Source: Neoceratodus forsteri
Taxonomy: Eukaryota > Chordata > Ceratodontiformes > Ceratodontidae
DNA length: 64,000 nucleotides
Direction of reading: 5' to 3'
Assembly (NCBI GenBank): GCA_016271365.2
Contig: CM057451.1
Span: 369,603,501-369,667,500, forward strand
Shown: in pieces, positions 11,395 through 22,893 of the stretch
Layout: each line of letters begins with the position of its first letter
Position numbering within the stretch: position 1 is the stretch's first letter
Program-made: the position numbers and the translations under genes
Notes under the pieces: model-generated
Told to the model about the DNA's origin: nothing
Database searches by the model: none
What the model saw: only the letters and a program-made list of their open reading frames with translations

Positions 11395-12170
11395 GGTTTT
11401 TATTCTCCCTAGCAAACCTGGGCAGCTATCAGCCCTGTCCCCACGCTCAGTGGTTGTCCCTTATCTCACTCCTGGTCCGAGAGCTAGTTCTCCCATGGAT
11501 TCCCCCCATGGCGGGGCAGGAGGGGAGGGTCATCCTCTCCCACCCAGCATACACATTTAGATCACTCTGGGACTGGAGTGGTAGAGCAGACCACTGAGAT
11601 GCAGGGTGCTTCATTTAGCCCAGCTCCCTAGGTTTTCCTCCTGATTTTTTCCCTTCCTGTTGCTGATGCACACATGTTGATGCAGGCGTGTAGAGGCATG
11701 CACATATTGCAGAAGTCCCCCAGCTCCCTCCCATTCTTGCTGCTCCCGAATTGTCCTACCACCAAGCCTCCATCTGGAGGCAGTCAATCAATCAATCTTT
11801 ATTTTACCAGGTGAAACACCATTGAGAAGAACTCATTCACAAAGTGGATCTGAACATACAACAATAACAATATCACGGTACAATAGATACATAACCAAAG
11901 TAATGGACAGTAATACAGTGAGGTATGAGCCTCAGATAACATATAGTAAAACATTACAGTTATATACAATATGCTCAAAGGGTAGGTACAGTAAAAACAT
12001 GAACGCGCAGTCTCAGACAGAGCCAGCAGCTTCCCTACCCTGTGGAGGAGAGCAGTCCAGCAGATGCTCTATCCTCCCGCCCAGCCAGCCCCCAGCAACC
12101 CAAGACCGCTCTGGACCCCAGGTGTCTGGCGTGGTGGGTGGTAGCACTACCACTGCACAACTTGGCCATC
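11395..12170 (+). repeat. First copy of a local tandem duplication
   Basis: A segment starting AAGGTTTTTATTCTCC and ending near CCCCAGCAACCCAAG is repeated at 12255-12810. Shared landmarks in order: the AAGGTTTTTATNCTCC start, a CCATGG-like GGATTCCCCCC block, a CAGGGTGCTTCATTTAGCCC block, a GGAGGCAGTCAA block and GAGGAGAGCAGTCC. This copy is longer because a separate insertion of about 220 bp lies in it (11787-12009). Confidence 0.6.
11787..12009 (-). mobile_element. Short LINE-like 3' end inserted in the tandem duplicate
   Basis: The insert begins TCAATCAATCAATCTTTATTTTACC, which on the minus strand is an A-rich tail with short tandem repeats, as in L2-type 3' ends. The second duplicate reads straight through the equivalent point (GGTAGCAGTCAAAGACTGAGACAG), so this insertion postdates the duplication or was lost from the other copy. 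Confidence 0.5.
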
Positions 12171-12254
12171 CCTGATGTCCTGTTCTACGGACTGCTGTTG
12201 CTCATTGCTTATGAGTATGTTACCATGAAGAACTTACTGTATTTTATATTCTTT

Positions 12255-12810
12255 ATTTTTTTCATCAAGGTTTTTATCCTCCTCAGCTCCATCCCCACTT
12301 TCTGTGACTGGCTACTGCCTCTCTCAGTCCCGGGGGCTTGACTCTCCAATGGATTTCCCCCCACAGTGGGGCCAGAGGAGGGAAGGCCACCCCCCAAAGA
12401 GTACAATCCAGATGTGCCCGAGGGACTGAGTGATGGTGCAGGCCTAGGGAAAGTGTGCAGGGCATCATTAAGCCCACCTGACTCCAATTTTTCCATTTTT
12501 CTCCTCCGTCCCCCTTCCCGACCATGATGGCATGCCAGTGTGTGTGCATGGAGGTGCACGCTTGTTGTGGAACCACAGGCCTCACTCTTTAAAGCCTCTC
12601 AGAGCCAACACTACCACTGGGCCTCCACTCAGTGGCAGTCAAAGAACTGGGCCTCCACCTGGTAGCAGTCAAAGACTGAGACAGCTTGGCCACCCCAGGA
12701 GAGGAGAGCAATCCCTGGGACGCTCAATACTCTCCGCCAGCCGACCCCCAGCAACCCAAGGTTGTCCTCGAACCCGGGTTGCCAGCATGGTGGCAGGTGA
12801 CACACAAGCA
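12255..12810 (+). repeat. Second copy of the local tandem duplication
   Basis: Matches 11395-12170 without the 220-bp insert. It contains its own small duplication of about 33 bp at 12617-12675 (GGGCCTCCACNC...GCAGTCAAAGA twice). The offset between the two copies is about 860 bp. Confidence 0.6.
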
Positions 12811-12835
12811 CCTCTGTCCTCCACTCAAGTGTATA

Positions 12836-12960
12836 CCATACACTGGAGTTTAAATGGCAAATAGTACAAGGTGATGCACTTCGGGTAAAAGGAACCCAGT
12901 ATGGAATATTGGATGGGGGAAAGGTAGGCTGACCACTACAGCTGAGGAGAGGGATATGGG
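12836..12960 (+). pseudogene. CR1 reverse transcriptase C-terminal scrap fused to a CR1 endonuclease
   Basis: Across frames the DNA reads LEF-like, then CKVMHFG-like and YWMGG-like words ending in ERDMG. That is the region after the CR1 reverse transcriptase active site. It runs directly into endonuclease sequence (GDLNLPVID) at 12957, an order not found in one CR1. Two CR1 pieces are therefore joined in the same orientation. Confidence 0.5.
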
Positions 12961-15412
12961 AGATCTCAACCTGCCAGTTATTGACTGAGACATCCCAGTG
13001 GCCAGGAGCAGCAGAAGCCAGACCCTGCTTGATATCTAGCAGGACTGCATGATTGTACAGCAGGTCAGAGAGTCCACAAGACACTCAGTCATTTTGGATG
13101 TGGTACTCACCAACTCAGAAACAGTGGGTGGAGATCAGGTCGAGGAACCACTGGGGTCCAGAACCACAATGCTATATGTTTTGAGGTGGCCGTGTGCACC
13201 AGTAGGCTCTCGTCAAAGGCTAACATGCAAGACTTCAGTAGGGCGGATGTTAACCATATGAGGGAAATTGTGCTGGGTAGGATGGCTGGAGTAGACCATA
13301 TCAGGGGAGTGGAGGAAAGATGGGAAGTTATAAAAGGGGACATTCTTGAGGGCAAAAAAACATTCAAGAGAAACAAGAATAAGAGACCAATTTGGTTCTC
13401 TGAAAGTGTCAAGGAGGTAGTGAAGGAAAAAGCAGGGCCAGCATAAGGTACAAAGGCAAGATGGGGAGGAAGAATGGGACAAGTACCGGGAGAAAATTAG
13501 AGAGGTCAAGAGGGCAGTTCAGATTGCAAAGGCAGGCACAGAACTGCATATTCTAGAGGGGGTCAAGGGAGGGGAAAAACAGTTCTTTAGATATAACATG
13601 GGGGAAAAAGATGGGAGGTGGAATTGTCGGGCTAAAGGGGGCAGGGTAATAGAGGAGGATGGGCAGAAAGTAGCTGTGCTAAATTACTCCTCCTGCTCAG
13701 TATTCACTAGGGAAAACAGTGGGCCCTTGCCAGAGAGTGGAATAAAGGCAGCTGACAGAGAGGTCACAGAAATTTACAGGTGAAAGAGTCAAAAAGGGGC
13801 TACCAGCCTTGAAGTCTAAACAAGACCTCGAGGCTAGATAGGATACATCCAAGGGTGATAAGGCAACTGGCATTCATGTTTGCCAGACCACTGGTGTAGC
13901 TATTCAATAGCTCTGTGTAGCAAGGGGTGGTTCCCAGGGACTGGAGGATGGCAGATATGGTTCTGCTACACAAAGGAGGGGACATGGAGCAGCCAGGAAA
14001 CTAGAGACCCATCAGCCTCACCTCCAGTGATGGAGACACTAGTCAAAGAGGATCTAGAGGAACACCTGAAGAAAAAGAGGCTTCAGGATAGTAAGTAGCG
14101 TGGGTTTGTGGCAGGGAGGTATTGCCAGACCAACCTGATAGTATTCTCTGATTGGGTAACCAGGATAGTTGATAAGGGCCACATAGTTGATTTACTCTAC
14201 TTTGATTTCAGCAAGGCATTTGGCTCAGTGCCACGCCAAAGGCTACTGAAGAAGATGGGGGATCTGGGAGCAGCTAAGGAAACGGTATGGTGGGTAGGGA
14301 GTTAGTTGGAAGGGAGGCAGCAGAGAGATCTAGTGAATGGGTTCAGATCAGAGGAAAGAGAGGTCACCAGTGAAGTATCAGAGATCTGTTCTGGGTCCAG
14401 TCCTCTTGAATATGTTTATTAGCAACACAGGAGAGGGAATCCAGGGCAGGCTATGCTTATTTGCAGATGACACAAAACTCTGTGGTAGGGTTGACAACAT
14501 TTAAGGTATAAGGAAGTTACAGAGAGACCTGCATAGGCTGAAAAATTGGTCCAAAGTCAAGCAACTGAAATTTAGTGCCAAGAAGTGCTAAGTTATGTAC
14601 TTAGGGAACAAAAACTCCAGAACAGAGTATTAGATGGGAAGGAGGGTTAAGCTGGCCACATCAGTGGAAAGGGACCTAGGAGTCATCATTAATGACTCCA
14701 TTAAACAAACCACCCAGTGTAACAAGGCCTTCAGCAAGGCTAACAGCATGCTAGTGTGCATCAGGAAAGGGTACGGGAGCAGAAGGCAGGAGGTACTGTC
14801 ACCACTGTATAGGTCACTGGTCCAGACACATCTTGAGTACTGTGCCCAGTTCTGGTGTCCCCACCTAAAAAGGACAGGGGCTGGCTAGAGAGGGTACAAT
14901 GATGGGTGATCAAGATGATTCAGGACCAGGAGGGCAAATCTTATGAGGATCAGCTAAAGGCGCTGAACATGTATTCAGTTGAAACCAGAAGGGAAAGGGG
15001 GGATATGCTAGAGACCATCAAGTTCCTGAAAGGAATTAACAAGGTGGACTGTGAAGTGATATTTACAAGAAACAGAAAAGACAGGACATGGGGTCATAAG
15101 TGGAGGTAAATGGGGGAAAGTTTAAAAAGGATGTGAGGAAGAATTATTTCACAGAAAGAGTGGTTGAGCCATGGAATAATCTGTCGGCAGAGGTGGTGGG
15201 AGCCAAAACAAATGGCTTCAAACCTGGCTGAGATAGAGTTAAAGGAACAGTAGTTACTCAGCAGGAATGGAAACACTGATAACTAAAGGGGAAATAGTGT
15301 AAGCTAAGACCCCACAGAGAAAAGAGATCCTGGGGTAAGATAGGATAATACGGGCGGACTGGATGAACCATCAGTCTTTTTCTGACATCATTGTCTGTGT
15401 TCTTTGTAAAGG
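12957..15412 (+). mobile_element. CR1 LINE (CR1-2), plus strand, 5'-truncated
   Basis: Endonuclease end (GDLNLPVID, a degraded DLVLTN at 13095-13115), linker at 13213-13560 (VEERWEVIKGDILEG, KRPIWFSESVKEVV), then reverse transcriptase. Recognisable reverse transcriptase words: VDLLYFDFSKAFGSVPRQRLLKK (14108-14305), LFADDTKLCG (about 14455-14490), and the C-terminal region MGRRVKLATSVERDLGVIIND through LYRSLVQTHLEYCAQFWCPHLKR (14634-14888). The tail LNMYSVETRRERGDMLETIKFLKGINK (14906-15109) leads to the typical CR1 3' end (GGACTGGATGAACCATCAG at 15356). At least five frame breaks. Confidence 0.85.
14108..15109 (+). pseudogene. CR1-2 reverse transcriptase palm, thumb and tail, frameshifted
   Basis: The best preserved part of CR1-2. 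The first catalytic aspartate lies in FDFSKAF (about 14200) and the second pair in FADD (about 14460), both still readable. Between them the GVPQGSVLGP stretch is damaged (about 14370-14410) and a frame change occurs. The conserved post-active-site words RDLGVII, NKAFSKANSML, LYRSLVQTHLEYCAQFWCPH and RRERGDM are in order. It would copy CR1 RNA if intact; here it is split among at least three frames. Confidence 0.8.
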
Positions 15413-15539
15413 TAATATTACATCTCTGTTCCTAATTTAAAATCCCCTATCTATACAACCCATCTTAGTAGCTTTACAGAAAGCTTTGTTGCACTGCTGA
15501 AATGTTTAAAGGTTATAACACCAAAGTCTCTTTCCTGTG

Positions 15540-15795
15540 GACTTGACTATTTGTACTCCCCCCATTCAGTAATTTATTCATAGAGTTTTCTTCCCAATGT
15601 GCATCATTTTACACTTCTTTGCATTAAATTTCAATTTCCAAATTTTTGCCCACGTCTCCAGTTTCTCTATGTATTCTTTTATATCCCTAATCCCTTTCCT
15701 TGCTATCCACGCTTACACAGATCTTTGTGTCAACTGCAAATAGACACGTTTTTCTGTGCATTCCTTCCCAATGTCACTAATGTAAATATAGTATA
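15540..15795 (-). mobile_element. CR1 fragment, antisense, left part
   Basis: The plus strand has the antisense of a well-known CR1 region around the second half of the reverse transcriptase (CAGTAATTTATTCATAGAG, then CATTTTACACTTCTTTGCAT). It appears to continue at 16783-16910 after an interruption of about 1 kb, since the phrase AATGTCACTAATGTAAATATA here leads naturally into AATAGGACTGGACC there. Confidence 0.6.
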
Positions 15796-15845
15796 TGGTT
15801 AGGGCTTATATGTATAGAAAAAGTGGCTACCAAAATCTTGTTGTA

Positions 15846-15930
15846 GGACAGTTCAAAGGTCAAAAAAGTTGTTGCACTATCGTTCTGAAATCACGTCAAT
15901 AGCACAACAACTTTTTGGACTTGACCTGCC
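15846..15930. repeat. Hairpin (small foldback element)
   Basis: GGTCAAAAAAGTTGTTGCACTAT near 15858-15880 is mirrored by CACAACAACTTTTTGGACTTGACC at 15903-15926 with a loop of about 20 bp. Likely part of a MITE inserted in the antisense CR1. Confidence 0.55.
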
Positions 15931-16186
15931 CCCTGATTGGCTCACTCGACGTGACTTCAACGGAAAAATAGCAGAGACATGGCAGCGCGGTTTAGCGAGC
16001 CCTGAGCAGAGGACCCACCTAGCGTAGACATGAAGAGCTGGACATGGCTTTGTGTCACAAAATTAAATTATGTTTTTTTTTTTATTTTAAAAAGAAACAA
16101 TGTGGCCACAGACGGATGTAACCGCCACACAGGAGTTCTTCGGACCAACATGGTTCGACTGAGAAGCCAGAGCGACTGTGAATGGG

Positions 16187-16540
16187 AGAAACAGAAACAT
16201 AGACAATGATGGCAGAAAAAGACCAGCAGTCCAGCTAGGCTGCCCTAGTTCCCTGTAATCCCTGGAACCTACTGTTCCTTCAGAGTAATAACCATCCCCG
16301 TCATCTCTTTATTTTCCTCCCTGGTCCTGTTGCCCCCAGTAATCACTATTCCCTTCATTATGTCCCAGCCCTGCTTGAATCCCCTGACTTTTTTTGCACC
16401 CACCACCTCAGCTAACAGACTGTTCCAAGGTTCCACCACCCTTTTTTCTAAAATAGTGCTTCCTCCCTTCCCTCCTGGACTTACCTGCAGTTAATTTCCA
16501 TTTGTGTCCACGTGACCGTGAAGCCAGAGCAAGTGGGAGC
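16187..16540 (-). mobile_element. CR1 LINE 3' end, antisense
   Basis: Starts AACAGAAACATAGACAATGATGGCAG, the CR1 3' tip in antisense, followed by GACCAGCAGTCCAGCTAGG and antisense tail sequence (CACCACCTCAGCTAACAG, then TTCCACCACCC). Truncated to about 350 bp. It belongs to a different CR1 subfamily tip than 8587-9050. Confidence 0.75.
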
Positions 16541-16659
16541 AGCACCAGATAACACATAAGGTAGTAGTTACCTAAACTAAACTAGTTAAGTAAACTAAAA
16601 AAAATATATATATATAAAAAAATCGAGGACAACCATATACTATAAAAAACAGTGGATGG

Positions 16660-16757
16660 GTGACCATCCACAACTAAGGCTGTGTTTCCATCTTGGGAGT
16701 TGTCTATGATGTCATTAACTCCCTCGATGGAAACAAAACCTTGTTGTGGATGGTCAC
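16660..16757. mobile_element. Palindromic foldback MITE
   Basis: GTGACCATCCACAACTAAGG at 16660 and TTGTTGTGGATGGTCAC ending at 16757 are inverted copies. Inside them GTGTTTCCATCTTGGGAGTT and AACTCCCTCGATGGAAAC also pair. The arms are about 41 bp with a short spacer. Confidence 0.7.
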
Positions 16758-16782
16758 ACATTCAATATTCTATTTGTGTAAT

Positions 16783-16910
16783 AGGACTGGACCTAACACT
16801 GGCTCCTGAGACACCCCACTAGTAACCACTCTGTCTACTGTTTTGGTCCCATTCACTATTACCCTTGGACACCTACTCCTTAGCCAGCTCCTGGTCTACC
16901 TGATGAGCTC
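16783..16910 (-). mobile_element. CR1 fragment, antisense, right part
   Basis: GGACCTAACACTGGCTCCTGAGACACCCC is the antisense of the CR1 GVSQ/GVPQ(G/E)xVLGP region, and the following sequence to AGCCAGCTCCTGGTC matches the region upstream. Together with 15540-15795 it is one CR1 copy opened by later insertions. Confidence 0.6.
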
Positions 16911-16983
16911 CCCTCAACATCGGCATCCCTAACCTCTTTAGAAGTAGAAAACAGAAAAATCATGCACCAGGAAAGCCACAAAC

Positions 16984-16999
16984 AAAAACTCATAGAACT
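16984..16999. repeat. Target-site duplication, left flank of L1-A
   Basis: AAAAACTCATAGAACT lies here and again at 29323-29338 just after L1-A's A-rich tail. The leading A-run overlaps the poly(A) tail, so the certain part is CTCATAGAACT. Confidence 0.8.
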
Positions 17000-17163
17000 G
17001 GAATTTCCGGTGGAACTATGAAAGAGTAAGCCACACACTGGATGAGCTCCCCTGCCGTACCATTCTAAAACACGCTCCAAACTCTTGAAAGGTTTAACCT
17101 CTCAGTACTAAATCCTCCTAAAATAAAAGCTTGGAGGTATATAATACAATTTTCTTCTCGAGG

Positions 17164-18060
17164 ATGACTCGACACAACAAAAAACGTTTTCACCCGCTGA
17201 CCGATTTGGAGGACGGAGAAGAGAGTGGCCTACCAGACAATGATCTACCGCCTAAGCTACCCTCTCAAACAAACTATAAGAAATCTAAAGGGGGCAAGAA
17301 GCCTAATGAAGGTAGACGAGCTGACACTATACTAAAGGCCATCACGAATTTTCGGTCGGAGATGAAAGAATCGATTAAAGAACTCCATGCAGATCTGGGA
17401 ACACTGCAAGGCAGGATGGATGAAGCAGATGTTCAAATAACAGAAAATACCCACCGTATTGACAGATTAGAGAATGCCTTAAGATCTTTGGCCTCTGAAC
17501 AGCTCCTTGTATCCTTCCGGCAAGAAGATGTGGAAAACAGAGGTAGGAGGAAAAATATAAGAGTATATGGTCTTCCTGAGAATGAAGAGGGCAATGATCT
17601 CATTGCTTTTGCCGACTACCTGCTACGACTGCTCCTTGGCTTGGGCCCTGACTACCAGATTGATATAGACATGCCCATCGTGCTCTAGGCCCGGAATCTA
17701 TGAGACCTGATGCTCATCCCAGGTCCTTCATGATGCGTTTCTTTAATTACAATTTAAAAGAACAGCTCCTACTCAAGGCACTGTGAAAACCAAAAAGTCA
17801 TGTACAGCAATCAAAGATTAATATTCAACAATGACTATGCGCTGGCTACACAACGCATGCGCAGGGAATTCTCACCAATATTTCCACAACTCAGGGCCCA
17901 GAAACTTAAATTTCGCACTCCTTATCCAGCCAAATTGGAGGTCCTTTTTCTGAATGGCCCCACAGTCTATTCCACAGCAGCTGAAGCAAAGGCGGACCTA
18001 CAAGCACAAGGGATTTACCAGGAAAGAGTCAATAAACTGTCTTCCCTCTTTGCACCAGAA
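17164..18060 (+). pseudogene. L1-A ORF1 protein (coiled coil, RRM, C-terminal domain), broken
   Basis: An RNA-binding chaperone of the L1 RNP. The start is ATG at 17164 (MTRHNKKRFHPLTDLEDGEE), not the upstream in-frame ATG, because the basic N-terminus begins there. A coiled coil spans about residues 60-125 (ELHADLGTLQGRMDEADVQITENTHRIDRLENAL). The RRM start follows (ENRGRRKNIRVYGLPENEEG). The frame stops at 17688. The C-terminal domain continues at about 17700-18060 in other frames (MMRFFNYNLKEQLL, then FSPIFPQLRAQKLKFRTPYPAKLEVLF). It is cut off near 18065 by a CR1 insertion. Confidence 0.8.
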
Positions 18061-18064
18061 GCCA

Positions 18065-18540
18065 TACAAAGAGAGACTAAAGGAGCTTAATATGTATGCC
18101 CTCGAGGAAAGGAGGGAGAGGGGGGATATGATATAAACATTTAAGTACTTCAAGGAAATCAGTAAAGTCCAAAAGGGTAGCATCTTTCGGAAAAAGAGAT
18201 GTGTAAGAACAAGGAGGCACAATTTGAAAATAGAGGGGGGGATGGCTCAGGGGCAATGTAAGGAAGTGTTTTTTCACAGAGAGGGTCGTGGATGTATGGA
18301 ACAGCCTTCCTGAGGAGGTTGTGGGGTCAAAAACAGTGGAGGAATTCAAGAATGCATAGGACAGACATAAAGCAATTCTTGTAGGGGGTAGGAGGAAGTA
18401 GGCTCATGGTTAACAAGGATCTGCAGCTTACCCAGTAGGTAGGGAAATGGGCAGACTGGGTTTATTTTATTTATTTATTTATTTATTTTTTGTTGACCAA
18501 GCGGTCCTTATCTGCTGGCAAAGTCTATGTTTCTATGTTT
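18065..18540 (+). mobile_element. CR1 LINE 3' end nested in L1-A
   Basis: Begins near RLKELNMYALEERRERGDMI (18065-18136) and continues through the CR1 tail (LFFTERVVDVWNSLPEEVV-like words around 18270-18330) to the tip TCTATGTTTCTATGTTT at 18523-18540. An AT-rich (TTTA)n block lies at 18458-18490. It is oriented like L1-A and interrupts the end of ORF1. Confidence 0.8.
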
Positions 18541-20279
18541 CACAAAACCCTGTAGAAACAACGAATACAAATTCAAACCTGACAAAACAAACAGCAGATT
18601 CTGAACTTTCTTTGACGGACATCCTAGATGAAGTGAGACAATACCGTAACCCTGCTTTACAGACCTGAGAGGACATTGTCTCCAGTGTGCGGTATCTTCC
18701 AGGTTGGTGGATGGGGTGGAGGCCTTGGGGGGGTAGGACCAGGTTGAGTGTACCGGAAGGTGCAAGGGTTGAGAGTGGCCCTCAGCACCCTTAAGCTTAT
18801 TTAATTAAAAAAAAAAAAAAAGTTCACACAACAGGCATTGTTCTCCCACCTACCCTGGTGGGAGTCTCCCAGCTGGTGGGAGATAAAAGCTAATTTGAGG
18901 TGATTGCTCTCCTCTGCACAGCCGAGGTGGCTCCCTTTCCACTCCCCTACCCTGGGACCACTTCCTGTGCCCCTCACCTCATCCATGGGTGGCCCTCTCT
19001 TTTCTTCCATTATACTCTGAATCAAACCTTACCTACAGAGACACTAAATACGGGCATAAACTAAAAGCTCCGAATTACTAATCTTGGGACATTTGGCCTT
19101 ATATTGTCGGATTCCTTTCTTTTTTCCTCAGCAAGATAGATGGGACCATTTGTCTGCATTTTCTCCACCAAAATCTCTAAAGGACACTCTGGCTGACATA
19201 ACACCTCCCAATTATATCGGGGGTGGGTGAGATATAGCATAGGACGGGAGGGAAGAGCAGATTGGGCAGAATGTATTTTGGGTTGTAATTTTAAGCAGAC
19301 CCACACAGAGGCCTGCTGCTGCAGTTTTGCTTTTTCTCTCCCACTTAATGCAGAGACATGCCCCTATAATCTTGCTCCTTTTGACAGCCCTACTGAGGAT
19401 ATGTGTAAATACAACATGCCATTACGATGGTTTTCCCTAGGTCTAAGAAATTTCATCATTAACCCCTTAGAGACTTAACACGAGGGAATGCGGGGGGGGG
19501 GGAGCTTTCCGCATGATACTTTGGGTTTAATTTTGGCACCACCATACGACGAACAGCCTGGTTTCTTCATGCTGTTCCTCATAGGGGTCTTTTTTCCCCT
19601 TAAGTGGGCTCATACCCACCAACTGTGGGCTATACCCCACTTATCCGAGCAAGAGCCCATGAATAGGGCTTCACCTCAGGATACCTGGCAGAAGAACTTT
19701 CAGTCTTCCTCACTTGTGGAAGTACCTTTGTATATAGTTCACTCCTTAGGGAGAATAAATGGTTATATAACAGGGAATATAGGGCTACCGTTTTTTGCCC
19801 ATACCCCAAGCCAGATTTCTGGCCTTGTTAAGGTTGTTATTTATCTTTTTTTTGTCAATTTTACACTGTATGCTTGTGCAACAAAAGGGGGAGGGAGTAC
19901 TAAGCTTCCCTATAGAAGTACAGAACAGAACAGAGCTAGCCTATGTTTTAGCCAGAACTGGTTATTTTATTTTTCTTAGTGTTTATATTAATATGAAAAT
20001 CAAAGGAGACACACTTGACCAACAAAGGCTTTTAAGGATCCTATGCCTGGATGGAGGGGAGCGCTAGAGTTCTGCATCTATACTTTCCTATCTGGCCAGC
20101 TGCATCAGGTCCCTCGGGATGGCCAAGATGAGATAAGTTCCACACCGGTTCTTTTGTGGTTCTCTGATTGTTCCTCCCCCCGCATGGGGGGGCCTCCTCT
20201 ACTCCACCACTTACTGTCTTTTATTCTTTGGGATGGTGATTTTTTTATTTTTTTTTATTTTAGTCTTTGGTAACTAGGT
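18541..20279 (+). other. L1-A region between ORF1 and ORF2, unassigned
   Basis: The first 120 bp (ELSLTDILDEVRQY) may be the end of ORF1. An A-run at 18808-18823 could be the tail of another retroposon. From about 19050 to 20270 plus-strand frames of up to 163 codons occur, without a motif I recognise. A poly(G) run lies at 19492-19501. Confidence 0.3.
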
Positions 20280-20465
20280 ATGGCCCACTAGGCACAAGTG
20301 CCTGTTTTCAGGGGCGACCTGGGAGCACTGGGCGGTGAAGTGACTTACTCAGACTCAGACAGTATGCAAGTGGAGGTTGTGAGAATCAAACTCAGGTCTG
20401 GTCTGCTGGATGTACCAAGCTCATTCACACCTCATTCCTCTAACCTCTAGGCTATACTGCCAGCT
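20280..20465 (+). mobile_element. CORE-SINE (MIR-like), nested at the start of L1-A ORF2
   Basis: GTGAAGTGACTTACTCAGACTCAGACAGTATGCAAGTGG followed by GAGAATCAAACTCAGGTCTG and CCTCTAACCTCTAGGCTATACTGCCAGCT matches the order of MIR-type elements: core, L2-related tail, then the CTNTACCACnCTGCC end. It ends right where ORF2 sequence (VKIYSQNVNGLHSPLKG) begins, so the ORF2 start codon is lost. Confidence 0.65.
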
Positions 20466-22859
20466 CTATTAACCCTGTTAAAATATACTCACAGAATGTA
20501 AATGGTCTGCACAGCCCCCTTAAGGGAACACGCCTTATGCAGCAGTTAGGAAAACAAAAATCTGACTTGTATTTCTTACAAAAAACACATTTTGCTTTTC
20601 GTAACATTTATCCAATGGGGAACATCAAAAATTACCAGTGGGGACAACGATACCAAGTTATTGCATCCTCCCACTCAAGTGGGTGTAGAAGAGGGATGGC
20701 CATTCTCATGCCTTCCTCTACTCCCCTAGAAACCCAAGAATTCTATAAGGATACTCAAGGCAGATTTGTAATAATAAGGGGGATTCTTTATTTTCAAACA
20801 GTAACCTTAGTCAATGTTTATATACCTCCACAATCCGCACTACCTATACTACGTTCTTTCATACAAAACGTTATGGATATGCTGCAAGGCATATTAATAA
20901 TGGGGTGAGATTTTAATGTTGCCTAGCCCCACACCTTGACTCCTCTAACCCTCACGCTTACAGAGCTTCTAATGCGGTAAGGTTCCTGAAAGGCAACCTG
21001 GCACACTTGGGTATTGAAGACATATGGAGGAGATTATTTCCATCCTCATCAGGTTATACTTATAATTCGAGGCGGCGTCGGTCATATTCCAGATTAGACT
21101 GCTTTTTCACCACCTGTGAACATCTTACCCTGGTCCAGGACTTAACTATAGGACCCTGCCTGTTATCTGATCACCATCCACTGATACTAAAAATGGACCT
21201 GGGAAAGACCCAAAAAATTGAAACTCTGGCATTTCAACTCATTCCTTTTGCAAAACCCTGAATACTTAGAATATATGGGGAAACACTTCCCACAGACTAG
21301 TCAAGATAGTCTTTTTTCAGATGTCTCAGTCCCTATACAATGGGACACATTAAAAGCAATACTAAGAGATGAAACTATTGCTTATGCCTCTCGCAAGAGG
21401 AGAAAGTTGGAAGCCTCATATAACTTCCTGGTGGACCAACTTCACTCTTATCAACTCATCTATAAAGAAGGAGATAAGGTACTACAGAGGAAAATAAGAG
21501 ATATAAAACAAGAAATCCAAAAAATATTGGATTATAAAATCCTTCAAAATTTAAAATACTTGAAGCAATTCAGTTACAAAAGGGGTGCTAGAGGCTCTAG
21601 GCTTTTAGCACGTAGACTTACAGCACGTAAACAAGCATCAACAATCTTAAAAATAAAATATTCAGACTCTAGCCAACCTACATATAAGGAGGAACAGATT
21701 AGGGCAGCTTTTTCCTCATACTACCAATCTTTATATTTGCCCCTCCCCCCACCACACACACACACCTAATCAGGCCCACAATGGAGCTGAATTTCTGTCT
21801 CGTCTTTCTCTTCCCAAACTTTTGGAAAACCAAAAAACGGTCTTAGAAGCACCTATAGGAGCAATGGAAGTCCTGAACCAGGTGAAGTCACTTAAACCAT
21901 TACAGTGCCTGGGCCCAGATGGTTTGGGGTCAGAGCGGTATAAGAAATTTATAGGCCAGTTACTCCCGATCCTCTTCCCTGCCCTCAGAGCAGTTGCTAA
22001 TGGTGAGTTGCCCCCGCCATCATGGGATTATGCCATCATCTCCCCCTCCCTTAACCTAAAAAAGACAACACCCTCAACACCTCCTGTCACCCCATTTCTA
22101 TATTAAATATAGACTATAAAATCTATATGGCCATCTGGGCAACAAGACTGGAATCCCTTCTCCCTAACCTTGTCCACCCCGATCAATCAGGTTTTATAAA
22201 ACAACGAAACACCTCAGACAATATACATCACCTTATGCTTTTATTAGAATATATTCATACTAGACAGATCCCTACTGCCCTCTTAAGTCTCGACGCTGAG
22301 AAGGCATTTGATAGAGTGTCATGGGACTTCCTGTGAAGCACCCTATTGAAGTTTTCATTTCCCGATTCCTTTTTAAAATGGATAAAGAATATTTATTCTC
22401 AACCCAATGCCTATATCCAAATTAATGGGGCTCTTTCTTCCCCCATCCAATTACAATGAGGCACAAGACAGGGATGTCCCCTCTGTTATTTGCTTTATAT
22501 ATGGAGCCCTTGGCTGTTGCCTTAAGAATGAATGACCAAATAGAAGGAGTTCCTCTAGGATAAAGGACTTATAAAGTGTCCTCATTTGCTGATGATATTC
22601 TTCTGACTGTCCTTTCCCCAGAGCAGTCAATCCCAGCTATATGGGAGTCCCTCTAAGAGTTTGAGGAAATAGCAAACTTTAAACTCAAAATTTCTAAAAC
22701 TGATGCTCTTCTATATTTTACTTCACCCCAAACCCTGAAAAAAACTACCCTTTAAAATGGCGCTGTACTAAAATTAAATATTTAGGAGTCCAAATTCCAG
22801 TTAATATGGACCACCTAGAACTAATCAACTATGGACCATTATCTATCCAGATCCAGTCA

Positions 22860-22862
22860 GAC

Positions 22863-22866
<4 letters not shown>
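22860..22866. repeat. Target-site duplication, left flank of L2-B
   Basis: GACTTAT here is repeated at 27564-27570. L1 reading frame joins correctly (IQIQSDL then LSK) when one copy is removed, which supports 7 bp as a true duplication. Confidence 0.75.

Positions 22867-22893
<27 letters not shown>

Noticed and set aside
16901..17054. GATGAGCTCCCCT occurs at 16901 and 17042, as if it were the target duplication of an insertion
   Set aside because: It lies across the L1-A boundary that CTCATAGAACT already fixes, and the sequence between shows no element ends.
19488..19979. A 163-codon plus-strand frame as a host gene
   Set aside because: No motif, begins at a poly(G) run and lies inside the L1-A span; kept as unassigned.
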